This document shows positions 1 to 13,001 of a stretch of DNA of 64,000 nucleotides, piece after piece. Position 1 is the first letter of the stretch; every line of letters begins with the position of its first letter. The DNA is from Brugia malayi. Taxonomy: Eukaryota > Nematoda > Chromadorea > Rhabditida > Onchocercidae. The stretch spans positions 12,134,696 to 12,198,695 of the forward strand of contig NW_025062477.1 in NCBI RefSeq assembly GCF_000002995.4, read 5' to 3'. The translations under genes and the position numbers were made by a program. Under the pieces are notes generated by a model. That model saw only the letters and a program-made list of their open reading frames with translations. It was not told the DNA's origin and ran no database searches.

Positions 1-661
1 CATTCGTTTTCTTTTCATTTTTTTTTTGAAAAATTCAACTAAATCATTCATTTTCTTCTTTAAGTTAAACTTCAATTTTTCATTTTTGTAAATTTCTTTT
101 AATTTTTACTTTATTTTTTAAAAAGAAAAAAAAGAGAATTTTTTCGTTTTTTTTTTTTTTTTTTTTTTTTTCAGGACAATTTATCAAATTACATATGTTA
201 TTCCGATTGAATTCACAAAATCAAAAATAAGAATAAAATGATATTATAAGGATTTAATCATTGCTTTGTTTTGTTTCCTTTTATTTATTTCCCCCTCCCC
301 TCCCCCCTACCTCTCTTTTCTTTTCTTTTTTAATTTCATTTTTGCATTTTGAAAAAGAAAAGGAAGATTCATTTTAGGATTTAAAAATATCACTTTTAAA
401 AATGAAAATAAAATGAACATAATTCTTTTCTTTCATTCTTCTTTTTTTTTCCACTTTTAATCCACCATTTAATCTTTTATATCTATATATATATACTTTT
501 TTCTTTTCATCTCAATTTCTATCTATCTTCCATCTTATTTTTTCATCCCTTCTTTCTCTTTTTTTTTTTGTAACATTTAAATGATATCATTAATCATTTT
601 GTTATCAAAATATAGCAATCAAAAATTGAAAGCTTAAAAAAAGAAAGAAAGAAAATATTAC
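1..661 (-). other. Paramyosin intron 5, partial
   Basis: This stretch follows the donor of paramyosin exon 5 on the minus strand and runs off the window edge. It is AT-rich and full of T, CT and A tracts. I see no open, conserved exon in it. Confidence 0.7.
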
Positions 662-3600
662 CTTATCCTTTTGAAGTTGATCAATTGTTGCAGTAAGTTC
701 AATTACTTCATGTTGCAGACGTTGTCGTTCACGATCAATTCTAAAATTTCAAACAATTCAAAAAATGGTTTGTTTCTTTTTTTTACTCTTGAAGAAATTT
801 CAAATTTATTTTATTAGTAATTTGTTAAAAAAAAAAAATGACTTGTTTCTACATATTAAATTTAATAATCACTATTATTTCTTTTTTATCATCATTATCA
901 TTCTTTTTTTTTGAAATGATAAATAATATAGTTAATTTTTTTTTTTTTAAAAAAAAAATTACACAAATTAATAAACATTCACGCTAATATGTAAATAATT
1001 TTTCATTAATTGAGAGAAATTATTTTTGAAATTTACTTTTTCCACATATCAAATTTAATAATCACTATTGTCTTTTACCATTGCTTTTTTTGAAATGATA
1101 AATAATATTAAATAGTTAACGAATTATTTATATAGTTTATTTATTAAATAGTTAGGTTGAAATTTGTTTAGTAACAATTACATAATTTATAAACATTAAT
1201 ACTGATATATAAATATATTTTATTTGTTTAGAGAAATCGTTTTTGAAATTTTAAAAATTCAATTTTGTTTGATGAAAATTTTCAAATTTGGTGAAAGTTT
1301 GATGAAAATTTATAAATTTTATCATATAAATAATTTGAAAAGATGAAATTTATAATTCCATCTATGTTTCCATCCATATTCATTTTTTTTATTACAATAC
1401 TAATTATTATTAATAGCCCATTGTTTTTGATTTTAATTTAGCAAAAATTTCTTTCTAATTAATTAAAGGGAAAAAATTAATTTCTAAAATATTATTTCAT
1501 TTCACTAAATTACTAGAAAAAAAGAAATACGCAATTAATTGATTAAGCAAAACAAATCATTCGTTGTAATAATTGATTTTTTATAAAAAAAATTTTTTTT
1601 CTTCTATTTTTATTTCATCTGTATGTTTCACAAATATGTAAATAACTAATATGTAAGTTTATAATCAATAGATGAAAAGATTATTAAAATAATAAATATT
1701 ATATTTGATTCCAAGTAATACTAATTAATTACTTCAATTTTCTTCCTCCATTTTCTTTCTTTTTTTTTGCAGTACTTAAAAATTAAAGCGAAGAAAAGCA
1801 ATAATATAATTAAGTTAAAATGTTAATTTTTTCATTCAATCACTTTCTATTCTTTTTTTTTTTTTTTGAGAAAAAAAATGTTTTTTTAAAAAAAAAGAAC
1901 AATAAACCAATTGTTATTTCGCATTTTTTTTTTTTACATTTTTAAAACTAATCATTAAACTAAAAGCGAAAAAAAAAGAAAAATGTAAGAAAGTTTTAAC
2001 TAAGCTAAAACTGCTAATTTCATTTCTTAGTATTATTTCATTCATTACTACAAAATTTCAACAAATAAAATCGCTTTCTCAATTTATCACACTTTCTCAT
2101 CTCTTTCATTCTTCTTCTTCTTCTTCTCCTTTGCTAATCATTATTAGCAATTATTTAGGATTTAAAAGTAAAAAGAAAATTTTTTTTTTTTTTTTTACTT
2201 TTTTAAAAGATGATTGAAAAAAAAAAAATGAATTAAATGGATTAAAAATGCTGAAATTTCTCGTATTAATCATTTTAAAAGGATGTACTTTTTCTTTTTC
2301 CTTTCTCTTTTTTTTTTTCTTTTTTTTATTTCAAAAAAAGTTTATTGAATGAAAAATTAATAAAATTTTATAAAAATTAAACAGCAAACAAACGAATAAA
2401 ACTGTTTTTTTTTTCTTTTCTTTTTCCTTTTTTTTTTTTTTTTTTTTAATAAATAAATGAAACAACAAACTTTGAATTTTTCTTTTGTAATTGTTCAATT
2501 TGTTCAGCATAATCAAGACATGCATCTTGATGTTTCTTACGTAAAATATTCATTGCATCTTCATTTTCTAATTGTGACTCTTCCAAAAGTTTACGTAACT
2601 TTTGCAATTCCGCTTCACGTTTACGATTTGATTCGATCTAAATGTTACAAATGAAAAGTAAGCCGAAAAAAAAAAAAAAAAGGATAAAGAAAAAATAAAA
2701 ATTTGTATAAGCAAAATATGTTAGCAGCCCTAAACAGATAAGTTAATAATATATTACGATGAAATATATTTTAAATAATATATCTGATAAGTTATCATGT
2801 GCCACATATTATACCTGACAAGCTATTTCATGTTAAAAGAATAAAATTAAAGAAAAAAGAAAATTTGTGTAAGCAAAATGAGTTAATAATTAATAGATTT
2901 ATACCATTTTATATTATGATAAAATATATTTTAAATTGTCTTATACCAGATAAACTATCATGTATCATATGTTACACCTGATTCTGACATCTGATAAGCT
3001 CTTTTATATCCATCATAAATTACATTTGGGAAATTATTTGTTTTATTAATCCTATATCACATCTGATGAGCTATTTTGCTTTTTATCAGCTGATAAATCA
3101 TTTCATATCACACATTATAACTGATAAATCATTTTAAATCATATTATATTTGATTTACCTGGCTATCAGTGGTACCTTCCGCATCTTCAAGTCTATCCGT
3201 TAATGCTATTAGTTGTACGCTAAGGTCAGCCCTTTCTCGTTCGATCTGAAATTGTTACATACATATAACTATATAAATAAATATTTATCTTACAATGATA
3301 AAAATTTTATTAACTTTAAAATTAAAAAAAAAAAAATTTATTAAATTATTTGATTTAACTTAATTTTATTTTTTGCAAAATCTAAACAAAATCTTTTGAT
3401 TTGTAAAGGAAAAAATTTTTTTTATATTTTATATTAATAATATATATTTTTTTGAATCTTTATTGTGATAAAAGAAGAAAAAAAAAAAAAAAAGAATTAC
3501 TCTATTTCGAAGTTCACGTTCGGATTCGAGATCTTCTTGCAGTAGACGAATCTTGTCCTAAAATAAAGAGAAAGATGAATAAATTAATTTACAAAGCTAG

Positions 3601-6061
3601 ATGATAGTAGTTAGTTTAATATGAATGCATAGATGGTAACAATTTAAAGAAAAGCGATAATAATATTAACATAAATATAATTGGAACAAATTTTTATTAG
3701 TTAAAAATAAATAAATAAATAAAAATATAATTCATCTATTTTCTAAAGAATAAAATTGTGTTGATTTAATTTAATCAATTATGGTATCGTTTTTTTTTCT
3801 TCTTTTGTTAAATGTACAAAATTTTATTCAAATTAAAATCATAAATATGATTTTATCAATTCTTTTTTATTTTATATTAACGATTTACTAATAATGTGAA
3901 ATCAATTGATTACTTGTAATCACTTCAATAATAATCAATAAAGTGTGAAACTTTTCTAAAATAAGAAAAAATGATAAATTAAGTAGAAAATTAATTCAGT
4001 AAATCATTAACTTTTCCCTTTTTTTTTGCTTCAATTTTTTATATTCAAAACATTGAAAAATCTGATTTTGTTTTGTTCGAAAGATTGAGAATTTCTCAAA
4101 GCAATACATTTAAGTAGCATAAATTATATTTTCGGTTAAAAACGAACATCAAATTAATCTGAAAGCAAACATATACTTTAATCATTTTAAGTCCTCTTGA
4201 AATGGATAAACGAAGGTTAAAATTTGTAAACAAATTACCCAGCAAAAATTTTTTGAAAATAATGATAAGTTGATGCATTTCTTATCTTTAACTTATAAAG
4301 ATCATAATTAAGTGTGAATAGGAATCGAAAATCAAATTAATTTAATTAATAAGAAAGCAAATTATCTTGCCTTTTAAAATGAGTGGTTCAATGACTAATT
4401 AAAATTATCACTTCAGTTTTTTGAACTTTATTTTGCATGTTAAGTAAAACTTGTCAGAAACATATTTGCCGGAAGGAATTTCAATGAATCTCTAATTTTA
4501 AATTTTAAACTTTCATTCTCATTAGTGATTAATATTCAAACAACAAGTGATAAAGTAATAATGTTTTGATACAGTACTTTATAATGCTTGGCTAACATAA
4601 CTAGATATGGTAGTGGCGTACACTTAAGGCTTATTTTGTTCTCAAATTATATAAAACTACAAAAATATAAATTTTGCTTTGAAAAATTGAAGAAATATTA
4701 CATATAGCACTGCCGTTTTTTTTTTTTTTTTTGCCTGGTATTAAACCTTATTTCACATCGATTACGGTAATACCGTATTCCATAACGATGGCATCGTATG
4801 ATAGCAGTACTGTATATTTCAAACTTATTTTATTCTCAAATTAATTAGCTAAGGTATGCTTGAATGAAAGATATACTTGCAGTGAATGGAAAAAAATTTA
4901 AAAAGGGAAAAAACAAAGCAAAGTATAGAAGTTGAAAAATGAATGATTTAAATTGAAGCGATTTTTTTTATTACTAATTCATTTGAAGAGAAAAACAAAA
5001 AAGTTTGAAGTTTTTTAAAAGATTTTTTCAAAGCAAGTATTTTTTTGAACAAAATAATTTTTTTTTTAAAAAAAAGTTTCTTACAAACATTTCAACTCAT
5101 CGTTTTTTTCTTTTTATTTTTCAAAATTTAACTCTTAATTCAGTTAGTTGAGGGAATAGGTATAATTATTTCTCAAAAAAAAATCTTTTCTTTTCTTGTT
5201 AATTTCATTTCCTTTCTATTCTCTTTCAATAATAAATGAACATAACATTCCTTTAATTATTAATTTATACAGGTCTTTTTTTTTATCCTTTTTAAATGAT
5301 GAAATGCAATTACTTTTGTTTAAATGAAATAATTTTGTAAAGTGTCGTTTTTTCCTCCTTTTTTAAAGATTATATTAAACTTTTCTTTATCCTATTATTG
5401 TTTCATTTTTTTTCGTTTTATTCGATCATAGCAAATAGAAAATCTAATTGAATATTTAATGTAAATTATGACGAAATTACATTCATTTCCTTCAAGATAA
5501 AAGTTTAAACTTTATATATTTGACTTTAAACTTTTGTATATGAATATTCTATTAAAATGTGTTATTTTAATTAGAGCAATAGAATATCAAACAACTGACT
5601 TCAAAATAAATTAAATTCATCATAGCATTTACCATAATTGCATCATCTATTAAACTTCAATAATTAGTTACCCTATATCAATAATGAACTTTGTTATACT
5701 ATTATTGCCACTTCTATTTAAAATTAGTGCTTATTTCCTTGCTAACTGATAACAAAATAATTAAATTTAATCATGTATCAATTTTTTAAAACTTAAAATT
5801 AAAAAAGAGGCCAGAACAGACAAAAAACTAACAAATAAACAAACAAACAAACAAACAACTAAATATAGCAATGAAATAATAAAAAAAAAAAAAAATATTA
5901 TTTGATAAGGAAAATAAAATCTAATTTACCTCCAAGCGAGTTAAACTTCCCAAATCGGCAACCGACATACTACCGAATGCTGCCGGTAAACCACCAAAAG
6001 CACTCATTGATGGACTTTTGTAAAGCGCAGCTGAAGGACTTCGATACAGTGAACCGGACAT
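662..6061 (-). CDS. unc-15: Paramyosin, N-terminal part (gene continues past left edge)
   Basis: Paramyosin is the coiled-coil core protein of invertebrate thick filaments. Five coding exons are visible on the minus strand: 5930-6061, 3501-3557, 3159-3245, 2471-2637 and 662-740. They join in frame to about 174 residues of a protein that is normally near 880. The start is fixed by the classic head: [18 protein letters not shown], followed by the non-helical serine-rich segment, with ATG at 6061. From exon 2 on ([19 protein letters not shown]) the sequence is charged heptad-repeat coiled coil. Exon 4 ends in phase 2 at donor GTTTGT and exon 5 supplies the last base of the Lys codon, which settles that boundary. 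Exon 5 ends with QLQKDK at donor GTAATA. The next exon was not found in 1-661, so the rest lies outside the window. Product call is very secure; the symbol is by orthology to C. elegans. Confidence 0.96.
2699..3140. repeat. Diverged tandem repeat, about 160 bp, rich in TGATAA
   Basis: This lies in paramyosin intron 3. Two copies start with the same block, AAATTTGTRTAAGCAAAAT, at about 2699 and 2860. Both continue through a shared ATGAAATATATTTTAAAT-like stretch and a GATAA/ATCATGT segment. A third, more decayed part with TGATAA and ATCACA words extends to about 3140. The TGATAA word content resembles the satellite at 20150-20995. Confidence 0.7.
4702..4817. other. Palindrome-rich, possibly MITE-like segment
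   Basis: In paramyosin intron 1, ATATAGCACTG (4702-4712) and CAGTACTGTATAT (4805-4817) form imperfect terminal inverted repeats. Between them sit TACGGTAATACCGTA (4763-4777) and ACGATGGCATCGT (4785-4797), both perfect inverted repeats around one base; the right terminus contains CAGTACTG. Imperfect 21-bp direct repeats flank the segment at 4629-4649 and 4823-4843. A small non-autonomous element is one reading; a decayed tandem duplication is another. Confidence 0.35.
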
Positions 6062-7349
6062 CGTTTCCGTTTCTTCTTTTCTATTTCGTCTCACTTATTA
6101 ATTTTCCCTTTAATTATTGTTAAGCTAATTATGCTATCATTTAAATTAATTTAAAGAAGAAATGGAAAACGAAAAATAGAGTGAAATTTTTTATCGAAAT
6201 GATAAATTTGATGGCAGAATTTAAGATATTTTATAAATCAGAAAAGACACACATTTGTTAGGAATTGCAGAAAAAAAAGTAAAAATAAGAAAAAAAAAAA
6301 CCTAAATAGACTGTTATGATAATATATCAGGAATAGCTTAAAACATTTAGTAATATTGTTGTTAAAGTAACAACAAGTAGAAAAGAATTACTACCGTTCA
6401 TAATTCTTACAAAAAAAAAAGAGAAAGAAAGCAACCGGAACAAATTTCAAAGAGATATGATAATGAGGAAAAGGTAGAAGAAAAATGATAAGAAGAAAAA
6501 GAGGATTGAATGGAGAGAGAGAGAGAAAAAGAAGCAATTTGATGAGTTAATTAGTTAGAGTTAAATTGTGTAATAGAAGCTTTTTTTTCTTCCTCTTTCT
6601 TTCACTTTTAGTAAATTATACAGCAAACTTTTTTTGTTTCCAATTTCTTTTTGCAAAAAAAAAAAAAAAAAAAAATTAAATAAAAATGAAATAAATGAAA
6701 AATAACGTAGGAAACGTAAACGTGAAAAACAAAAAAGATTGTAATAAAAATATAATGCACATATAAATGATTAAAATATTGTAATATTTCAAATTATTAT
6801 ATTTCACTAAACATATTATTATTATATTTTAATAAATAGATATCAAATTATTACATTTCATTAAATAAATTTAAAATGAAGATGAGAGAGAGAAAGAGAG
6901 AGGGAGAGAGGGGAAAAAAGCAACATTTAATGGAAAAAATCAAAAACATAAAGCAAATACAATTGCTGAAAAAATGCTAAATTAAAATGTCGTTTATTCA
7001 GCTAACAAACAAAACAATAGCAAAATTGTAGTTAAACTGATGAAATGAAAAAGGTGGAAAAGCATTGAAGTTAAAATAATAGATGAACTGAGGAAGAGAA
7101 TGAATGAGAAGGAGGGAAATGAATTTGATGAGAAGATATAGTATTGATAATGAAAATATGGAAGAGTTTAAGTGGTTAAAGCAGTGTGTAAAAATTTTCG
7201 AACCATTCATCAATGTAAAACTTTCAATTCCTTCTTCTTTTCCTCTTCATTTTAACTCTTTACTTAATAATAATAATTTCTCTCTCTCTCTTTATTTATT
7301 CTCATTTTCTTCTATTCCTCATATCATCTTTCGATCATAATCAGTCAGT

Positions 7350-7430
7350 CAGTCAATCTATCCATCTATCCATCTATCCATCTATCTATCTATCTATCTA
7401 CCTATCTATTTATCTATCTATCTATCTAGT
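7350..7430. repeat. TCTA tetranucleotide microsatellite
   Basis: Imperfect TCTA/TCCA repeats, preceded by CAGT repeats at about 7342. Confidence 0.9.
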
Positions 7431-7640
7431 CTAATCTAATCTGATCTAACCTCTCTTTTACTCATTTGCCTGATAATTCCTGTTTCTCAATTCATTGTTG
7501 AGACTAACATATTTGTGTGCTTCCTATAAACATATTTCATCCTACAATTCACAAATCGTATAGATCAACAAAATCAGAGCTACTAGCTTGATTAGCTTTA
7601 CTTTATGATGATGGAAAATGTTGATGATATGTTGAATGTC

Positions 7641-7656
7641 GATATATATATGTGTA

Positions 7657-7699
<43 letters not shown>

Positions 7700-7720
7700 G
7701 TGTATGTGTGAGTGTGTATA
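7641..7720. repeat. TG dinucleotide microsatellite with TATG interruptions
   Basis: A long TG run preceded by TA repeats and flanked by TATG units. It gives rise to a spurious His/Thr ORF on the minus strand. Confidence 0.92.
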
Positions 7721-9114
7721 TGATTGAAATCAGTTGAAAGAGGAGGAAGAAGAAGATGTGGGAGGTGAAAAGATATATTATTAAATGAAAAAATAAATAA
7801 AACATAATGAAGGGATAAGGTGAGAGGAGAAAGAGAGAAAAGATCTTCAGCTTGAGTTCTTAAAATGTTAGGATTATTTCATTTTATACTATATTTTTGT
7901 TTTTTTTTTTTTTTTTTTTTTTTTGTGAGACTTTAATTATTTGAGAATTTTTAGCAAAATTATTTTAACATACAAATAGACAATAGCATACATACATACA
8001 TAAACAATTATAAATTTTTTTATTTTTTATTTTGATTGGATTAAGAAAATAAAACTTTTCTTTTCTTCTCTCTCTCTCTCTCTTCCACCTTTGACTTCTT
8101 TCTTTCGTTCTCGTTCAGTTTTTTTTTTTCTTTCACTCAATCTCTCTCTCTCTCTCTCTCGTTTTGTATTTCTTTGTTTTTGTTACAGTTCTTTACGAAA
8201 AACTTTGGTAATAGCAAAACGCAAAATTTAAGAAGCATGCACAATATTTTAGTCATTGCAAATAATTTTATCTTTTACTTATTTTAATTAACATCGATCA
8301 TTAATGATTTCTTGATATTAATTTCTTTTTAATAAATTAATTTAATTAAATTTATATGGATGGGGGATGTCCATGTGTGTATATCAGTACGTATAAATAT
8401 ATATATGTCCTTTTTTTTTTCAAATTTTAAACATTTCCTAATACCCAATCTTCTTTTCTTTTTTTGAAAAAAAAAATTTACCCTATTGAAAAATTTGAAT
8501 GAGTCAGGATTTAAAAATAAATACAATAGCTAAATAACGAGAAAAGAATGAGAAAAACAAAAAAAAAAAGAAATATTTTTTTTTAATAAATATGTAAATA
8601 AAGGGATAAAAAAGAAATAAAAATCATCACATGAAATTTTCATTGTTATTTTTTTTTTCTTTTTTATCAATTCCCTCTCTCTCTCTTTCTTTTTTCTATT
8701 CATTCATTTCTAATCATTGTTATAGTTTATATTTAACAAAATTAAAATTATCCAATCAACCATTCATTCATTCATTCATTTTCATTCTTCCTCTTTTTTT
8801 TTCTCATCTGCTCTTCTACACCTCTCTCTCTCTCTCCCTTTCATCTTCTTAAAAATATACCTTTGTTTTAATCCTCCTCCAATCATTTTTGATTCATTCA
8901 TATGTAAAACATATGTCTGTGTCTGTGTATGTTTATGTTTTTGTATACACACACACATACATATATCATTCACTATAATATAAGAAGGAGTAGCATTTCT
9001 CGAAGATTATTTTCCTACTGGGAAATTCGAAAATTCCTTCAGAAAATGTAAAAAGCACCGGAAATAGTTTCTTCTCATTCTTTCCAGTCATTTGATATAC
9101 ATTTTCAATAGCAC

Positions 9115-9735
9115 AGACAACAACAACAACAATAACAATAATAGCTTTATTATTATTAATAATAATAATAATAATAAGAATATAGCCAACAAAAGTAAAA
9201 ATAATAATATCATCAGCGATAATCGGTTATCGTAAAAATAGTAGTAACTAATAACAACAATAATAATAATAAGAAGAGGAACAATAATAATAATAATAAT
9301 AATAACAATAACAATAATAATAACAATAATAATAATAATAATTAATAACAATGATATAGCCAACGAAAGCAGAAATAATGATGATAATATCATCATCATT
9401 AATCGATGATACTAAAAATAGTAGTAATCATAATAATTAATAATAATAAATGATATTAAATACCGGTAGTAACAGCAATTCATAGTAGTAATAATAATTT
9501 GAAAATAATAATAATGATAGTAATAATACTTTATAACAATAACAATTATAATAATATTTGATAACATTAATAAACAATAACAATTGATAAGAATAGTAAT
9601 TGAAAATAATGACAATTAATAATAATAAATAACGATAATAATAATGATGATTATAATGACAATAGTAACAAAAATAATGATAATAGTAATATTGCAATAT
9701 TAATAATTATTGTTATCACAATTATAATAATAACA
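9115..9735. repeat. Imperfect AAT/AAC trinucleotide block
   Basis: About 620 bases of AAT, AAC and ATG triplets with occasional interruptions. Two segments are similar and probably duplicated: about 9150-9245 and 9340-9425 share the words ATAGCCAAC, GAAAGC/AAAAGT, ATCATC and a TAAAAATAGTAGTAA end. The poly-Ile/Tyr and Leu ORFs on the minus strand are artefacts of this composition. Confidence 0.85.
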
Positions 9736-10792
9736 AAATAACGGTGGTAAAGAGGAATTGAAGGATTGAAGAAATATTCCATTGCATTCCTCCAATTTTG
9801 CTATCTTTTTATCCCTCCTTTTTTCTCTTTCCTCTTTTTAATTTTCATTCAAATATTTGCTAATTTTTTCTCTAAGATTTTCTAAAATTTAAGCAATGAT
9901 TTAAATGACAAAAAAAAGAGAAAAGAAAAAGGAAAATTTTTTGTACATTAAATTTCTTACAAAAGCTAATTACTTACATATATTCCTTATACAGTAATGA
10001 ACATAATTTAAATTTTTTTTTTCAAAATTTAAAAGTTCGTTCTTAATGTTAATAATCTGAATAGCAAATGATTAGTAATAATTTTTTTTTTGATATGCTA
10101 ATTAATTAGTGATCTTTATAAATTTGAAAAAATATGCATGAAAATAAAAGAATGAGTAAAATTATGAAGAAATAAAGGTGGGAAAAAATGCTTACAAATG
10201 AAAACTAATCAGAAAATGCTAAATAATTTTTTTAATTTTACAAAACAGACAAATTTTCTTTTCTTTTTTTTTCTTATTTACAAATCGACTTCAATGATTT
10301 GTAATGATTAACAGAGCAATTAGCTTCAATTGTTCGAAATATCCGAAGTTTATGAATTGAAACGAACAATGCAAATAATCGAACAGATCCGGTTGAATTG
10401 CAATGGAATGCTGGAATGCAATTTACAATCACAATGCAAATATATACGGAAATTTTGTAAAAAATAGCAGTTGGACATTTTTATTTAAACATTTTAAATC
10501 AATAAAATTAATGTATTAAATTTGATTTCTATTAATAATCAATTAAAGTATTAAATTTAACTTTTATTAACAATTTATTAATAATGATAAGCCATTAGAT
10601 CAGTAGTTATCCTATAGAATCAAATACTAAAAATGTAAAGAAGTCAAAAAGGAATAAAAATAAAAATTTAATATGACTGAATAATATCGATGAGATATAA
10701 ATAAATTGGTGAAAAAAAAATTTTTGGTTTTGTTTATTCATCCTTCTTCTCCTACTATTTATTTCATTGATTTCGATTATATCGGCAGTTAG

Positions 10793-10823
10793 CCGGTTAA
10801 CCGGTAAAAATTAGTCTAACCGG
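10793..10823. promoter_or_regulatory. CCGGTT/AACCGG cluster, grainyhead-like candidate
   Basis: A perfect 12-bp palindrome, CCGGTTAACCGG (10793-10804), is followed by another TAACCGG at about 10817. AACCGGTT-type words are the known preference of the Grainyhead/CP2 family. GC-rich words are rare in this spacer. The functional role is inferred only from the motif. Confidence 0.35.
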
Positions 10824-10937
10824 ATTATTGGACGAAAAAGTTGTAAATTCATTTATATTTATTTATCGGTTCATCTGTTATTTATTCCTATTATTTATTA
10901 ATTACTTCACTTGTAACAGTAGAAAAGTCCATGTGGT

Positions 10938-11030
10938 TATGTGTGTATGTATGTGACAATGTATATTGGTATGTGTGTATGTATGTGACAATGTATGTAG
11001 GTATCTGTGTATGTATGTGGTAATGTATGT
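10938..11030. repeat. 32-bp tandem repeat, three copies
   Basis: Copies start at 10941, 10973 and about 11005. Each contains TGTGTATGTATGTGRYAATG, with a few substitutions between copies. Confidence 0.85.
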
Positions 11031-11389
11031 TTATTACTTTTAATTTATGTTAATTAGTTTTTAATTGATCGATTTATTAATTCATGCAACTTAGAAATGT
11101 TTACATATCATGTTGATGATTCATCAATGTGATTTATTCATTAATTAATAACAAAGCATAAATTTTGTTTTATTTTAACAAATTTAAATTGATTATTTTT
11201 CATGTAAACATGTGTATACAATTTTGTTACAACATATCAATGAAAGAGAAAGGCAAAAAAAAAACAAATAATCGTTGTATTGTTCTTACCTTTGTAATCA
11301 TTTTATATAATATATGATTAAAATTATCAAAATTCAACGATATTCAAATGAAGAAAACACACAATGATAATAATATATTTCATGATAAT

Positions 11390-11592
11390 TATCATATCTA
11401 TAATTAAATAGAAAATATTATCATACCTATAATTAAATAGAAAATGTTATCATACCTATAATTAAATAGAAAATGTTATCATACCTATAATTAAATAGAA
11501 AATATTATCATACTTATAATTAAATAGAAAATATTATCATACCTATAATTAAATAGAAAATATTATCACATCTATAATTAAATAGAAAATAC
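11390..11592. repeat. 29-bp tandem repeat, seven copies
   Basis: The unit contains TATCATACCTATAATTAAAT followed by AGAAAATRT. Copies start near 11390, 11419, 11448, 11477, 11506, 11535 and 11564. Copies differ by only one to three bases, which suggests recent expansion. Confidence 0.93.
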
Positions 11593-12569
11593 CATCGCCT
11601 GAATTGCATCATTTAATCGTTTCATCCATTCAATTCGATCATTAAGTGAATAAATTTGTTTCGTTTAAATGTTTCTGAATTTAATATTTGTTCAAATATG
11701 CACATTCACATAAACATATATACATCACTAATAATTCAAATAATTTAATATTCAAACGTAATTTTTCCTGAAAAAAAAATAATAATTCTAATGAAAAAAT
11801 TAAATGTATTAATAGTTTTTGTTGATGGAATTTTATTTAAAATATATACAATCAATTATCATTAATCTCTTATATTTTACTTCCTCAAAATTCTATTTCT
11901 TATGACGCACCTAGCCTAATCAATGAATAAAAAAATAAAAATTATTACAAATTAATCATTACTAATCTTTTAGACATTTATAGCAAAACAATAATTCGTT
12001 ATTGTTATTATTTGTAGATAAAACGAAATAATTCTAAATCTTTCCTATTTGTTTTATAATTTAATACTTTTTTAAAAGAAATTCTTTAAAAGATTGTAAA
12101 TGATAACACAAAAAAAAAAAAAAAAACATTTAAAAAAATAATAATAATGATAATGATAATAGTAATAATAAGTGATAAATATCAACTACAATAACAATAA
12201 CGATGATAAACACTGAAAAATGGAAAAAAAAAATAAGAAATACACAGAAAATGTTAGATTAATAATAGCAAGAACAACAGTAATGATGAAAACAATACTA
12301 ACAACAATAGCAGAAATAAATATACAAGCAAATAAACAAACAAACAAGAAAACAAACAAACAAATAAAAGCATCAATAACATCGTTAATTATACAGAGGA
12401 AATAATTAGCATAGGAGAATTAAATTTTTTGTAGCAATAATATAACATACTAAATTAGTTAAAAAAAAAGGAAATTAATTAAAGAGATAAAACAGATGTT
12501 TGATATTTGTCTCATAAAAGGGGGTTTGACTATAGTCATAATAAATAAATATGGGAAAAGTAAAGAGTA

Positions 12570-12720
12570 AAGAGGGGAGGGGGAGGAGGAGGAGGAGGAG
12601 TAGAAGTAAAAGTTTAAGTAAGAGTAATTTTAGTAGTAATAATAGTAGGGGGAGGAGTGGGAGGAGGAGGTGGAGAGGATTGGATAGAAAAAAGAGAGAG
12701 AGAGAGAGAGAAGAAAGCAT
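12570..12720. repeat. GGA/AGT purine-rich tract
   Basis: GGA, GTA/AGT and GA repeats on the plus strand, with few pyrimidines apart from T in AGTAGT units. The Arg/Ser ORF over it is a composition artefact. Confidence 0.8.
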
Positions 12721-13001
12721 TTCTAATGGCCTTAAAAGCAGTAATGTAAGCAACAAAGCTAACTCGTTGGCAGTTTGTTAATAGTTGAATATTTTGTGAA
12801 GGATTTTATTTTTCTTATTTCTCTTTTTTTTTTTTTCTATTTTAACTATTCTATTTTATTACCTTTTTGACTTTTTTAGCTTTGCGATTATCTTATTTAA
12901 TTTAATTTTTTTTTATTAAATGTATAAAAATTATTATTTTTTAAATTAAAAGGAACGAAAACAAAAGGAAAAAAAGAAAGAAAAGGAAAAAAGAATAGAG
13001 A

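Larger units (their letters stand above)
6062..13001. other. Divergent intergenic region, no gene recognised
   Basis: About 6.9 kb separates the paramyosin start (minus strand) from the C2-protein start (plus strand), so it should hold both promoters and 5'UTRs. No ORF here looks like a protein: the longer ones are shadows of CT, TG, AAT and GGA repeats. Visible contents are TCTA and TG microsatellites, an AAT/AAC-rich block, a 32-bp and a 29-bp tandem repeat, a GGA purine tract, and a CCGGTTAACCGG palindrome. A possible trans-splice acceptor (CTTTTTTAG, AG at 12878-12879) lies 122 bases before the C2-protein ATG. Confidence 0.6.

Noticed and set aside
7542..7805. His/Thr-rich 87-residue ORF on the minus strand
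   Set aside because: It is the translation of the TG microsatellite.
9088..9697. Ile/Leu/Tyr-rich ORFs on the minus strand
   Set aside because: They follow directly from AAT/AAC triplet repeats; no domain and no exon signals.
12475..12781. Leu-rich and Arg/Ser-rich ORFs on opposite strands
   Set aside because: Artefact of the GGA purine tract; the Arg/Ser look of an RS domain is only composition.
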